Assembly (NCBI GenBank): GCA_031263525.1
Contig: JAISFP010000100.1
Coordinates: 1-38,706 of the forward strand
DNA: 38,706 nucleotides
DNA from: Deltaproteobacteria bacterium
GTDB taxonomy: Bacteria; Desulfobacterota; Desulfarculia; Adiutricales; Adiutricaceae
Direction of reading: 5' to 3'
The notes under the pieces were generated by a model. That model was given only the letters and a program-made list of their open reading frames with translations. It was not told where the DNA came from and ran no database searches. Positions 9,240-17,958 of this stretch are shown in pieces (the stretch's first letter is position 1; each line of letters opens with the position of its first letter). The position numbers and the translations under genes are program-made.

Positions 9240-9625
9240 GACATCCGTCTTTCGGGTCCTCCCGGCCGGTCGGCAGCCGGGACATCCGCCCGCCTTCTTT
9301 CTGGTCCTCCTGGCGGCCGACAGCCAGGACTTCCCCCCGTCTTATTCCGGGACCTCCCTGCCAGCCGGCATCCGGGACATCCGCCAGCCTTCTTTCTGGT
9401 CCTCCTGGCGACCGAACGCCAGGACTTCTCCCGCCTCATTCCGGGATCTCCCGGCAGGCCGCCGGGACATCCGCCCGCCTTCTTTCAGGTCCTCCTGACG
9501 GCCGACCGCCAGGACTTCCCCCAGCCTTCTTTCTGGTCCTCCCGGCTGCCGACCGCCAGGACTTCCCCCTGCCTTCTCTCAGGTCCTCCCGGCTGCCGAC
9601 CGCCAGAACTTTCCCCCGCCTTCTT
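9240..9625. repeat. 47-bp tandem repeat array, including double-length units
   Basis: CCTTCTTTCTGGTCCTCC-like sequence followed by CCGACCGCCAGGACTTCC recurs with anchors at 9295, 9390, 9480, 9527 and 9574. Spacings are 95, 90, 47 and 47 bp, so the basic unit is about 47 bp and the first part consists of diverged double units that insert GGGACATCCGCC. It continues the CATCC theme of the adjacent 38-bp array. Confidence 0.7.
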
Positions 9626-10044
9626 ACGGAACCGGCCGGCCGCCCCGCTTCCCGGTCCCGCGACCTTCAGGCCGGCCGGCCCTACGGCCGGCCCCGCCGC
9701 GGCTCGCGTGAGCCCCTGGAGCCCCGCGGCCTGTCCCGCCCGAAAGGGGCAGAGCGGATACACGCCATGCATCTTTTTAACTACCGCGGCATCATGCAGC
9801 CGCATCTCATGTCGCTTGCCGCCGCATGCGGGGCCAGCCTGTGTCAGAGGCACAGAAGGCCGCCATGGTCCCAGCCCCTGCTGACTTCCTCCGTCAGGCC
9901 TGCGCCCCGCCCCGTCCCCTCCCGTCCCCCCGCAGCCCGGCGGACGCCCCCTCGCGGGACGCGCCCGCCCTCTCCCGCGCAGCCCCGACCCCGCGAAGTC
10001 CCGATGCCTACCCCGGCTGCACTGAACCAGGCCTCAGCCTGCTA
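9626..10044. other. Gene-free GC-rich stretch
   Basis: No ribosome-binding site with a plausible protein, repeat array or RNA gene was recognised. GGCCGGC words are frequent near 9640-9700. Confidence 0.3.
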
Positions 10045-10262
10045 CGGACGTCCCCTCCACGGAACCTCTGAGGTTCCCCGCAACGTCCCCTCCCGAGACC
10101 TCGCCGGTTCCCAGCGGCACCTTCTCCACGGGACCTCGACGGTTCCCGGCGGAACCCCCTCCGCGGGACCTCAGCGGTTCCCGGCGGCGGACCCTCCACG
10201 GGACCTCAACAGTTCCCGGCGGCGTCCCCTCCCCGGGACCTCAACGGTTCCCGGCGGCGTCC
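10045..10262. repeat. 35-bp tandem repeat upstream of the TetR-type gene, about six copies
   Basis: The core GGGACCTCAACGGTTCCC (or close variants) starts at 10095, 10130, 10165, 10200 and 10235, exactly 35 bp apart, with a weaker copy at about 10060. GGGACC and GGTTCCC form an imperfect inverted repeat in each unit. The period is not a multiple of three. The array ends about 210 bp before the regulator start, so a regulatory role is conceivable but unproven. Confidence 0.8.
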
Positions 10263-10424
10263 TGCCGCCGGGCGCCCCCGTGAGCCGGGACCGGCCCGGA
10301 CGCCCCCGGAACCCCTGACAGGCCCGTCCGCCCGGTCGGCACAGGGCCGGCCGGGAGGCCAGGAAAGTCCGGGGCCGCCCCGGGACCCGCCCGGGGGCCG
10401 GGTTCCCGGGAGGGGCGATTTCCC

Positions 10425-10453
10425 TTGCAAAAAAAGCCGTTTAACCAAATAAT
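10425..10453 (+). promoter_or_regulatory. Putative promoter of the TetR-type regulator gene
   Basis: TTGCAA (10425-10430) and AATAAT (10448-10453) are separated by 17 bp in a short AT-rich island. They match the sigma70 consensus at 4/6 and 5/6 positions. Initiation would fall only about 15 bases before the ATG at 10474, implying a very short leader. That fits the lack of a clear Shine-Dalgarno sequence there. Confidence 0.4.
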
Positions 10454-10473
10454 CCTTTTTTCGAGTGCGACCC

Positions 10474-11178
10474 ATGCCGAACTACAACAGAAGGCGCTCG
10501 GTCGGCCGGCCCGCCGCGGACCCGGAGAGCGAGCAGAAGATTCACGAGAGCATCATGGCCGCCTGCCTCAAGGCGGTGGGGGTCTCCGGGCCCCAGAAGT
10601 TCACGATCAAGGAGGTGGCCCACATGGCGGGGGTCTCGCCGGCCTCCATCTACTACTACTTCGGTGACAAGGAGAACCTCCAGTACGAGACGCTCAACCA
10701 CTTCTTCCAGCCCCTGTACAAGAGGACCAACGAGCTCCTCACCGACTGCGAGAGCCCCATGGAGCTCCTGGTGAAGCTCTTCATAAACATCCTTGAGGCC
10801 ACGCTGGCGCAGCCGGACCTCCTCCCGATGTTCGTCCTGGACTTCTTCAAGGTCCCCGGGGTCTCCTTCCAGGAGCTCAACAACTACTACCCCCCTCCCA
10901 ACACGGGGGCCATGATAGCCATCCTCAGGAAGGGCCAGGAGGACGGGATCCTCCGGCCGGGCATCATGTGCGAGCTCGTGTACGTGACGCTCCTGAGCCT
11001 GGCGCTCATGGGGCCGGGGTCGATCGGCAAGGCCGAGCAGACGTTAGGCGAGAAGGTGGATCCCATGAAGGCCAGGGACCACTTCCTCTACCTGTTCTGC
11101 CTCTCCATGGAGGGCCCCAAGTGCAACTACGACTGGAGGTCAATCCACTTCCCCCGCGGGGTCCCGGGCGAGAGCTGA
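10474..11178 (+). CDS. TetR/AcrR-family transcriptional regulator
   Basis: A 234-residue protein. The N-terminal DNA-binding domain has the typical order: a first helix with a Gly-Arg-Pro arm (GRPAADPESEQKI, 11-23), then the helix-turn-helix FTIKEVAHMAGVSPASIYYYFGDKENL (43-69), including the family signature YYYFGDKENL. The C-terminal all-helical half (about 75-225) would bind a ligand and form the dimer; it is variable, and no ligand can be read from it. An in-frame GTG at 10465 is possible, but ATG 10474 fits better with a start just before the N-terminal arm. The gene lies upstream of, and in the same direction as, emrA and emrB. Its likely job is repression of that pump and itself, by analogy with other TetR-linked efflux operons. 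A minisatellite separates it from emrA. Confidence 0.9.
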   Translation: MPNYNRRRSVGRPAADPESEQKIHESIMAACLKAVGVSGPQKFTIKEVAHMAGVSPASIYYYFGDKENLQYETLNHFFQPLYKRTNELLTDCESPMELLVKLFINILEATLAQPDLLPMFVLDFFKVPGVSFQELNNYYPPPNTGAMIAILRKGQEDGILRPGIMCELVYVTLLSLALMGPGSIGKAEQTLGEKVDPMKARDHFLYLFCLSMEGPKCNYDWRSIHFPRGVPGES

Positions 11179-11235
11179 CATCCGCTTCACCATGACTCAG
11201 GGACTGGCCCCGCGCCGTCCCGACTCTGTCCCCGC

Positions 11236-11520
11236 CCCGGAGCCACGGGCCCTTCCCGGGTCCGGGCCCTTTTCCGAGAAGCCACGCGCCGCCATCCCTG
11301 AGCCCGGTCCGCGCCCTCCCCGGGTCCGGACCCTTTCAGGGGCCCGGCCCTTTGCGAGCCACACCCCGCCGCCGTTCCGGAGCCAGGTCCGCGCTCTCCA
11401 CGGGTCCTGGCCTTTCCGAGCCACCCCGCCGCCGTTCCGGAGCCAGGCCCGCGCTCTCCACGGGTCCTGGCCTTTCCGAGCCACCCCGCCGCCATTCCGG
11501 AGCCCGGTCCGCCCCCCGGA
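11236..11520. repeat. 60-bp tandem repeat between the regulator and emrA
   Basis: CCGCCGCCGTTCCGGAGCCAG, GCGCTCTCCACGGGTCCTGG and CTTTCCGAGCCACCC recur with exactly 60-bp spacing in two to three close copies (about 11346-11515). More diverged versions extend left to about 11236 (CCCGGGTCCGG, TTTCCGAGAAGCCACG). No gene fits the 485-bp interval. The array could separate or modulate transcription of the regulator and the pump genes. Confidence 0.75.
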
Positions 11521-11663
11521 CACGCGGCTCCCCCTGCCGCCACGGACCGGCGGCAGGCCGCCGGCATCTGCCGGCAGGAGCAGGTCCCAACCCGCAGCCC
11601 CCCCGGACCGAGCATCCGGGGCACCCCCAACTTCCTCAGCCGCATGACCGGTAGACCTTCCAG

Positions 11664-13448
11664 ATGCCCTCACCGAGACACTCCCTCTCCCCTGTCCGGG
11701 GATCGAGGCTCCGCGCCGGCGACGGCCCGCCCGGAGCCCCCCCCGGCCGCGACTCTTCCTCCCCCTCTTCCGATTCCCTCTTAGACAAAAGGCCCGCCTC
11801 CAGGGACGGCGGGAACGAGCCCGGCCCTCCCGGAGAAGGCGGCCAGCCACGGGGAGGACCCGGCGGCGGCCCTCCCGGCGGAGGCCAGGGCGTGGGCCCT
11901 CCCGGCGGCGGACTGCGGGATGCTGGCCCGGTCGGCGGCCCTCCAGGCGGCCCGCTGGAGTCAGGTCCTGGCGGAGGCCCTCCCGGCCGTCCGGGCCGCG
12001 CCGTGGCCAGGGCGCTCGTGGCGTTCGCCCTGATCGGGGCGCTCGCCTTCGGCTGGTGGCACGTCTTCAGGCGCGGCACGGTGGTGACGGACGACGCGTA
12101 CACCGCAGGAAACGTCGTGAGGGTCACCCCCCTCGTCTCAGGGACGATAGTGGAGACCGGCGCGGACGCGACCGAGCGGGTGAGCGAGGGCGAGGTGCTC
12201 CTGCGCCTGGACCCGGCCGACGCGAAAATCGAGCTGGACGCGGCGTGGGAGGAGCTGTACGCCCAGACCCTCCATGTCCGGAGCCTGGTCTCCGAGAACG
12301 CCAGGCTCATGGCGAACCTCCAGGCGGCGGAGAGGGCGCTGGACATCGCCAAGAACGACTACGGCCGCAGGCTGAGGCTCTCGCCGGGGACCTCGGTCAC
12401 CAGGGAGGAGCTGGAACGGTACCGCCTGCAGTCCGAGCAGGCCAGGGCGGTGATGGACGCCGCCCGTGCCGCCCTCGACACGAACAGGAGCCTCCTGGGG
12501 ACCGGCCCCCCGGAGGGGCACCCCTCCATAAGGCTCGCGGCGGCGCGGGTGGAGCGGGCCTGGCTGGCGCATGCCCGCCTGGAGATCCGGAGCCCGGTCT
12601 CGGGCACGGTGGCGAGGCGCGCCGCCCAGCTGGGCGCCCAGGCGTCCCCGCAGCAGCCCGTGGCCATCGTCGTGGAGGACGGCCGGCTCTGGGTGGACGC
12701 CAACTTCAAGGAGAGCCAGCTCTCCAGGATCCGCCCCGGAATGCCCGCCCGCGTGACCGCGGACATGACGGGCCGCAGGGTCGTCTACCCCGGCGTGGTG
12801 GAGGGCCTGGGCGCCGGGACGGGGAGCGTGTTCTCGCTCCTCCCCCCCGAGAACGCCACGGGCAACTGGATAAAGATAGTCCAGAGGGTGCCCGTGAGGA
12901 TCACCCTGGACGACCGCGCCCTCGCCGCGAACCCCCTGATACTCGGCCTGTCCTGCCGGGTCGAGGTGGAACTCGAGGGCGACCCCGCCTCCGCCCCGCC
13001 GCGCCGGGGCCGCAGGGAGGCCGCGACCGCCGCCTACGACTACGGGGAGGGGGCGCTGGCCGTCCGCGGGAGGATAGCCGCCGAGGTGGCGTCCCGGCTG
13101 GCTCCGGACGAGGACGGGGGCGGACTGCCGGGCCCGGGTGACCCGGCGGGAGCGTCCGGGTCCCTGAAATCCCAGGGTTCTCCTGACCGAAAGGTCTGGA
13201 GCCCGGACGGAGACGGGAGCCCGGACGGCACCGGCGGTGCCCCGGACGGCCCCCCGCCTGGCATGGCCGGCGGGGGAGGCCCGGGGGACGGCACGCCTGT
13301 CGCGGGGGCCGGCGGGGGAGGCCCGGGGGACGGCACGCCTGCCGCGGGGGCCGGCGGGAGAGAGCCGGGGGACGGCACGCCTGCCGCTGGGGCCGGCGGG
13401 AGAGAGCCGGGGGACGGGACGCCTGCGGCGGGGGGCGGCAGGTCATGA
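11664..13448 (+). CDS. emrA: EmrA-type membrane fusion protein of a multidrug efflux pump, with long low-complexity extensions
   Basis: A HlyD/EmrA-family periplasmic adaptor that would link an inner-membrane MFS pump to an outer-membrane channel. After a membrane helix (about 112-132) it shows the family landmarks TDDAYTAGN (142-150), VSGTIVETG (158-166), a coiled-coil hairpin (about 185-280), SPVSGTV (310-316), LWVDANFKESQL (342-353) and GTGSVFSLLPPENATGNW (385-402). Typical EmrA is about 390 residues; this one is 594. The N-terminal 110 residues are Gly/Pro-rich and cytoplasmic. The last 130 are Gly/Pro/Asp-rich, with four copies of a 14-residue repeat. The ATG is the only upstream one in frame, but an internal start near the membrane helix (GTG at 12004) cannot be excluded. 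The C-terminal tail is certainly in frame, because its stop overlaps the emrB start. Confidence 0.9.
   Translation: MPSPRHSLSPVRGSRLRAGDGPPGAPPGRDSSSPSSDSLLDKRPASRDGGNEPGPPGEGGQPRGGPGGGPPGGGQGVGPPGGGLRDAGPVGGPPGGPLESGPGGGPPGRPGRAVARALVAFALIGALAFGWWHVFRRGTVVTDDAYTAGNVVRVTPLVSGTIVETGADATERVSEGEVLLRLDPADAKIELDAAWEELYAQTLHVRSLVSENARLMANLQAAERALDIAKNDYGRRLRLSPGTSVTREELERYRLQSEQARAVMDAARAALDTNRSLLGTGPPEGHPSIRLAAARVERAWLAHARLEIRSPVSGTVARRAAQLGAQASPQQPVAIVVEDGRLWVDANFKESQLSRIRPGMPARVTADMTGRRVVYPGVVEGLGAGTGSVFSLLPPENATGNWIKIVQRVPVRITLDDRALAANPLILGLSCRVEVELEGDPASAPPRRGRREAATAAYDYGEGALAVRGRIAAEVASRLAPDEDGGGLPGPGDPAGASGSLKSQGSPDRKVWSPDGDGSPDGTGGAPDGPPPGMAGGGGPGDGTPVAGAGGGGPGDGTPAAGAGGREPGDGTPAAGAGGREPGDGTPAAGGGRS
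13263..13430 (+). repeat. 42-bp in-frame tandem repeat in the emrA tail, four copies
   Basis: Units start at 13263, 13305, 13347 and 13389. They encode MAGGGGPGDGTPVA, GAGGGGPGDGTPAA, GAGGREPGDGTPAA and GAGGREPGDGTPAA. The last two differ only by silent changes. Because the unit is 14 codons, copy-number change would lengthen or shorten the periplasmic tail without a frameshift. Confidence 0.85.
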
Positions 13449-14971
13449 GCCAGGGACCTCCCAGGGCCCTCTACCCTCCCCTGGAGGGCGCGAAGCTCGC
13501 CGTCATCACCGTTGCGCTGCCGCTCGCCACCTTCATGCAGGTGGTGGACACGACCATCGCCAACGTGGCCGTGCCGACCATAGCCGGCAACCTGGGCTCC
13601 TCGTACTCCCAGGGAACCTGGATAATCACCTCCTACGCAGCCATGAACGCCGTGGCGCTGCCCCTCACGGGCCGGCTCGCCCAGAGGCTGGGGGAGGTCA
13701 GGCTGTTCATGTGGTCCACCATGCTCTTCTCGGTCTGCTCGCTCCTGTGCGGGCTGGCCTGGAGCCTGGAGGCGCTGGTGGCGTTCCGGATCCTCCAGGG
13801 GGCCGCGGGCGGCCCCATGATGCCGCTCGCCCAGTCGCTCCTGATGAACAACTACCCCCGCGACCGGCAGATCATGGCCATCGCCCTGTGGTCGACCACC
13901 GTGTCCGTGGCCCCGGTCATGGGCCCGATCCTGGGGGGATGGATAAGCGACAACTACCACTGGAGCTGGATCTTCCTCCTGAACGTCCCCCTGGGCTTCA
14001 TATCCGCCGGCCTCGTCTGGCGGACGCTCGGGAAGCGGGAGACCCCCGTCTCCAGGCCCAGGTGGAGCGTGGTGGGGTTCTCGTTCCTGGCCCTGGGGGT
14101 AGCCTCGCTCCAGATCTTCCTGGACCTGGGCAAGGACCGTAGCTGGTTCGAGTCGCCCCTCATCGTGTTCCTCGCGTGCTCCGCCGCGGTCTTCATAGTC
14201 CTCCTCGTGTGCTGGGAACGCAGGACCGACTCGCCGCTCCTTGACCTGGGCCTCTTCAGGCACCGCAACTTCACGGTCGGGATAACCCTCATAAGCCTGG
14301 GCATGATGCTGTACCTGGGGAGCGTGGTGCTCCTGCCGCTCCTCCTCCAGACCCGCTTCGGCTACACCGCAACCTGGGCCGGCATCGCCTCGGCCCCGGT
14401 GGGACTCGTCCCCGTCATGTTCACGCCCTTCGTGGCGAAGCTCATCAAGAAGGCTGACCTGAGGCTCATCATAATCTCGTCGTTTCTGATATTCGCCCTC
14501 TGCATGGAGATGCGGACCCGGTTCGCCCCGGGCGCGGACATAGGCTTCGTGATCCTGCCCCAGACCATACAGGGCGCCGCCCTGGCGCTCTTCTTCGTGC
14601 CCATAACCACCCTCGCCTTCATAGGCATCCCCCCCGAGCGCATGGCGGGGGCGTCCGGGCTCTTCAGCTGCATAAGGACCCTCTTCACCGCCATCGGCAC
14701 CTCGGTGGTGACCACGCTGTGGGAGCGCAGGGAGGCCGTCCACCAGGCGCGGCTCCAGTCCTACGTGGACGGCCTGAACCCCGCCGCCGCGGACGCGGCC
14801 TACGGTCTCGCCTCGGCGGGCATGGGCCAGACCGAGGCGCTTGCCTTCATGTCAAGACAGATTGCCACGCAGTCCTTCATCATTTCGGCAGGCGAGCTGT
14901 ACCGGATAATCGCCCTGTGCTTCCTCGCCATGATCGTGGTGACGCTGTTCGCCAAGCCGGACAAGATGTGA
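13445..14971 (+). CDS. emrB: EmrB/QacA-type MFS drug-proton antiporter (DHA2 family, 14 membrane helices)
   Basis: A 508-residue inner-membrane exporter. It has the DHA2 first-helix signature VDTTIANVAVPTI (34-46), the loop motif GRLAQRLGEVR (76-86) and the helix-5 motif GPILGGWISDNYHWSWIFLLNVPLG (about 160-184). Hydrophobic segments continue throughout, consistent with 14 helices and the usual family length of about 510. Its start codon overlaps the emrA stop (ATGA at 13445), a sign of translational coupling. It would pump hydrophobic compounds in exchange for protons, passing them to the EmrA adaptor and an outer-membrane factor not encoded nearby. Substrates cannot be predicted from sequence. 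The TetR-type gene upstream is the likely regulator. Confidence 0.93.
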   Translation: MSQGPPRALYPPLEGAKLAVITVALPLATFMQVVDTTIANVAVPTIAGNLGSSYSQGTWIITSYAAMNAVALPLTGRLAQRLGEVRLFMWSTMLFSVCSLLCGLAWSLEALVAFRILQGAAGGPMMPLAQSLLMNNYPRDRQIMAIALWSTTVSVAPVMGPILGGWISDNYHWSWIFLLNVPLGFISAGLVWRTLGKRETPVSRPRWSVVGFSFLALGVASLQIFLDLGKDRSWFESPLIVFLACSAAVFIVLLVCWERRTDSPLLDLGLFRHRNFTVGITLISLGMMLYLGSVVLLPLLLQTRFGYTATWAGIASAPVGLVPVMFTPFVAKLIKKADLRLIIISSFLIFALCMEMRTRFAPGADIGFVILPQTIQGAALALFFVPITTLAFIGIPPERMAGASGLFSCIRTLFTAIGTSVVTTLWERREAVHQARLQSYVDGLNPAAADAAYGLASAGMGQTEALAFMSRQIATQSFIISAGELYRIIALCFLAMIVVTLFAKPDKM

Positions 14972-15689
14972 GACCTGCAGCGGCATTCCGGCGCGGAGCG
15001 GCGAGAGGCGGCGGCAGGAAGAAGGATGGACAAGGGAGGCGGGGGGACAGCAGGAGAGAGCCCATTCCGGACCGCGCTAGAGACAGGTTGCATTATGATT
15101 GTTCAATCAGCACCATATAACTGATATTGACAAGTGAAATGAATATTTTTTATACCCATAAATCATATCAGCAGATAAAAAAATCTAACTAAGATTCTTA
15201 TGAATTAGCATAATTATAATAGGCATATAATATAATATAAAATCATTTATTTTATTGATATGATAACTTCAAAGAATGAAATGCCGAGGGTTTCCCTGAC
15301 CTGCCCTGACTCAGCATCGACGGAGTTTCCGCAGCATAATTCTCGTTTGCATTTCAGGCTTGCCATCATTATAATATCTCATTATTGTAATGCATTTGCG
15401 CCAAGTTTTTTGCTACAAAACCCCGACGATTTCGCAGCAAAAGCCTGACAAGCTTTCGCATCAGAAGCCCGGCAAGTCTCCGCGACAAAAGCCCGGCAAA
15501 CTCGATTCCGTCTGTGCCGATCATAAGCGCAGAGTCTGTCTCGCAATACAAACCTGCGAACCATTTCGTACAGGCACTGCAGGCACAAAAATCATGATTA
15601 TGATTTTTCCCCTCCAAAATGACGCCTTCCGGTCCCCAGCGGCATGGCTGGTCCCGTTTCATCTGGTCGGCATGCTGTTTCCACGTTTG
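14972..15689. other. Intergenic: GC-rich tail, AT-rich block, then mixed sequence; no gene seen
   Basis: After emrB, GC-rich sequence runs to about 15080. An AT-rich block follows (about 15100-15270), then moderate-GC sequence with AAAGCCCGGCAA-type short repeats near 15440-15500 (AAGCCTGACAAG, AAGCCCGGCAAG, AAGCCCGGCAAA, roughly 26 bp apart). No clear terminator follows emrB and no protein or RNA gene was recognised. Confidence 0.35.
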
Positions 15690-15911
15690 GATCTGTTCAC
15701 AGACGAAAGCAGGGGTACCTACAGCAGGACCAAGATCGTCCTCTTTCCTGGTGCAGGGCGGCCTGCCTCCGGTGTCAGAGCGGCCTTCCTCCAGGTCCAG
15801 AACGGGCTTCCTCCGGGTCCGGAACTAAATTCCGCCAGGCCAGAGCGGCCTTCTTCCAGCTCCAGGACAGGCTACCTCCGTGGCCAGGGCGACCTACCCG
15901 TGAACGGATAC
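15690..15911. mobile_element. Putative short element with ATCTGTTCAC / GTGAACGGATAC ends (copy A)
   Basis: The left end reads GGATCTGTTCACAGACG (from 15689) and the right end CGTGAACGGATAC (15899-15911), which are imperfect inverted repeats. A shorter relative (copy B) lies at 16114-16268 with the same left end and right end CGTGAACAGATAC. The inside is made of 22-24-bp units resembling AGAGCGGCCTTCCTCCAGG. Target duplications were not found, so mobility is only inferred from paired ends and repetition. Confidence 0.35.
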
Positions 15912-15918
15912 TTAAATC

Positions 15919-16102
15919 GTAACTGTTCAGGCGCCCCTCTATTGAGGGACTTTTCGGAGCAAGAGAGCCCTAACGAGTGACTTTTTAAGTTGAAGAGTCG
16001 ACAACGGATACTTCATATGGAGGGGAAGAGTTTCAGTAGAGAACATTTTAGTTGGAAAGGCCTCCTGTTGAGCTCCCTTTGGGGGGGCACCCGAACAGCA
16101 AC
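15919..16102. mobile_element. 184-bp non-autonomous element (MITE) with GTAA ends and 8-bp target duplication
   Basis: The left end GTAACTGTTCAGGCGCCCC (15919) and the right end GGGGCACCCGAACAGCAAC (to 16102) are imperfect inverted repeats. The element is flanked by a perfect direct repeat CTTAAATC (15911-15918 and 16103-16110), as expected for transposition with an 8-bp duplication. It contains no gene. GTAA termini and 8-bp duplications are established hallmarks of the IS66 family, so I infer an IS66-type transposase acting in trans. A diverged copy lies at 38070-38247 and a further end at 98-119. Confidence 0.8.
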
Positions 16103-16113
16103 CTTAAATCTTT

Positions 16114-16268
16114 GCATCTGTTCACAGACGTAGACTGGCGAAACAGCAGCAGAACCCAGGGCATCCTCATTCCTGGTCCGGAGCGCCCCTCCTCTTGGTC
16201 CTGAGCGGCTTTCCTGCCGGTCCTGTACAGGCTCCCTCCCTGGCCAGGGCGACCTCGTGAACAGATAC
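16114..16268. mobile_element. Putative short element with ATCTGTTCAC / GTGAACAGATAC ends (copy B)
   Basis: CATCTGTTCACAGACG at the left (from 16115) faces CTCGTGAACAGATAC at the right (ending 16268). The interior resembles copy A (TCCTGGTCC, GAGCGGC, GGCCAGGGCGACCT) but is shorter. It sits directly beyond the target duplication of the 184-bp element, which therefore lies between copies A and B. Confidence 0.35.
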
Positions 16269-16416
16269 CCACGTTTCACACCCACTCGCAACGCCCTCCG
16301 CTGCCCCCCTGCCGAATGCCCTTCCAGCAGTCCGCCCCGGACGCCTCCCGGCACCGCAGACACGCCCGAGACGGCTGACCGCCCCAACCCCCAATGCCCC
16401 CCGGCCCGGAGAAAAA

Positions 16417-17265
16417 ATGAAAAAGAACGTCTCGCCCTTCCGGCTGAGGGAGGCCCTGGAGCTCGCCTACCCCGTCCTGGGGCTCTGGTACGAGGAAGAG
16501 ATCCCCGCGAATGCCGCCACCGTTATCGAGGGAAAGACCAGGGCGGCCGCCCGCGGGTGCGCCCTGTTCCTCGTCTCGCTGGCGTTCAAGGGATGCGTGG
16601 TGGCCTTCACGCCCGAGAGCGGGATATGCCCCGGCGTGGCGAAGGGGCTCGGCCTTCGGCCCAACTCCCGCGAGAGCTTCCCCGGCGGTCGCGAGGCGCT
16701 GTTCCGCTACATGGCGGACGGCAACGTGACCTCGCCAGACGGCGTTGCCGAGGCCGATCGCCTGCGGGCCGAGGGCTACCGGGAGAAGACCGTGAAGGAG
16801 TATCTTGAGGGGGAGGGCTTCAAGAAGGACTGCGATCTCGCCGCCGAGTACCACAGCGCCTCGTTCCCGTCACTGGAACCCGAGACCGACGTGGTGGTGG
16901 TGAGGCCCATCGTCCCGGAGGATATCGAGAGGCCACCGAAGGTGGCCATGATGCTCGCGGACGCCCTCCAGATGTCGGCGCTGGTTATGCTCGTGAACTT
17001 CGCCCGGCCCGGCCTGGACAACGTGCGAATCCCCCTTGTTCCGGGATGCTCGAGCCTGGCCGCCATCCCCCTCCTCGAGTCCCGCATGGAGACGCCCAGG
17101 GCCGTCATCGGGATGGTGGATCTGGCCGCGAGACGCCACATGGGCAGGATCCTGAAGAGGAAGTACCTGTCAATGTCCCTGCCCTGGCAGCTCTACATGG
17201 AAATGGAGAGGAACGTGGACTCGAGCTTCCTGTCGCGCTCGTTCTGGAAGAACATGCTCCGCTGA
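16417..17265 (+). CDS. DUF169-family protein
   Basis: A 282-residue soluble protein with GGAG five bases before the ATG. The layout fits the DUF169 (COG2043) family: a GICPGVAKGLG segment (69-79), then RPIVPEDIERPPKVAMMLADALQMSALV (about 163-190, where the family has a 'P..V...-n..Q...L' block), then PGCSSLAAIP (209-218), and a C-terminal arginine-rich loop followed by LSMSLPWQLYMEM (251-263). Cysteines at 71 and 211 coincide with conserved family positions, so metal or cofactor binding is conceivable. The family has no established biochemical role; members are common in anaerobes. There are no same-strand neighbours close by, so it is probably monocistronic. No transcription terminator is evident after it. 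Confidence 0.8.
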   Translation: MKKNVSPFRLREALELAYPVLGLWYEEEIPANAATVIEGKTRAAARGCALFLVSLAFKGCVVAFTPESGICPGVAKGLGLRPNSRESFPGGREALFRYMADGNVTSPDGVAEADRLRAEGYREKTVKEYLEGEGFKKDCDLAAEYHSASFPSLEPETDVVVVRPIVPEDIERPPKVAMMLADALQMSALVMLVNFARPGLDNVRIPLVPGCSSLAAIPLLESRMETPRAVIGMVDLAARRHMGRILKRKYLSMSLPWQLYMEMERNVDSSFLSRSFWKNMLR

Positions 17266-17958
17266 ACCCGGGCGGTGCCGGCGTCCCAGTTCCTCCAGGT
17301 TTCTGAACAGTACAGATACACTAAAATTTCAATATTAATAATCATGGACAAATTATCTGACTGAAACATTATCATGCATTATTGAATCAAATAATTTAAA
17401 ACTAATTTATGTTAATATTTTCAACTCAATTAACTTATCTTTATAACCTAAAACACTGACAATGCTTACGGCAACGTCATGCTCATTCCTACTTTTTAAC
17501 ATCATATTTATATAGATTCAAGACAGTAAACATGTGCCATAAGCATAAACATTAAATTAACATATCATTTAATATTAATAAATATATTATCAAATTAAGC
17601 CTCCCGACGCAACAGTTCGGGCATCGGTACTGAAATGCCAAAAAATCAAGATGGCATATTTTATGCTCAAGCCAACTGAGCTTTGTTAGATCTGAAAAAA
17701 ATTATCTGATACTGCATGTAGATGAAGCATCTGAAATGCCTGAAAATGTGTTTGGAAGATCATGATCTGATGGATTGTTGACATCTAAGACAACAGAAAC
17801 CTTTAAAGGCAAAATTTTAAAAGATTACAACAATCAACAGAAATCAAGCACTTCAAGAAAATATAAATTTAAATTACAAATTAAAATCAGAAAGGGCAAA
17901 CCGAGAAGATAGAGAAAACTTAAAATGAGCATACCGAGAATTCAAGGGACATCAGTAA
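17266..17958. other. AT-rich intergenic block, no gene seen
   Basis: The base composition falls sharply after 17310. No open frame with protein-like content was found. A partial CTGAACAG-TAC word at about 17293-17303 may be a decayed end of the GTAA-type element. Confidence 0.35.

Noticed and set aside
13040-14743. A 567-codon minus-strand open frame
   Set aside because: It is antisense to emrA and emrB and carries no recognisable protein.
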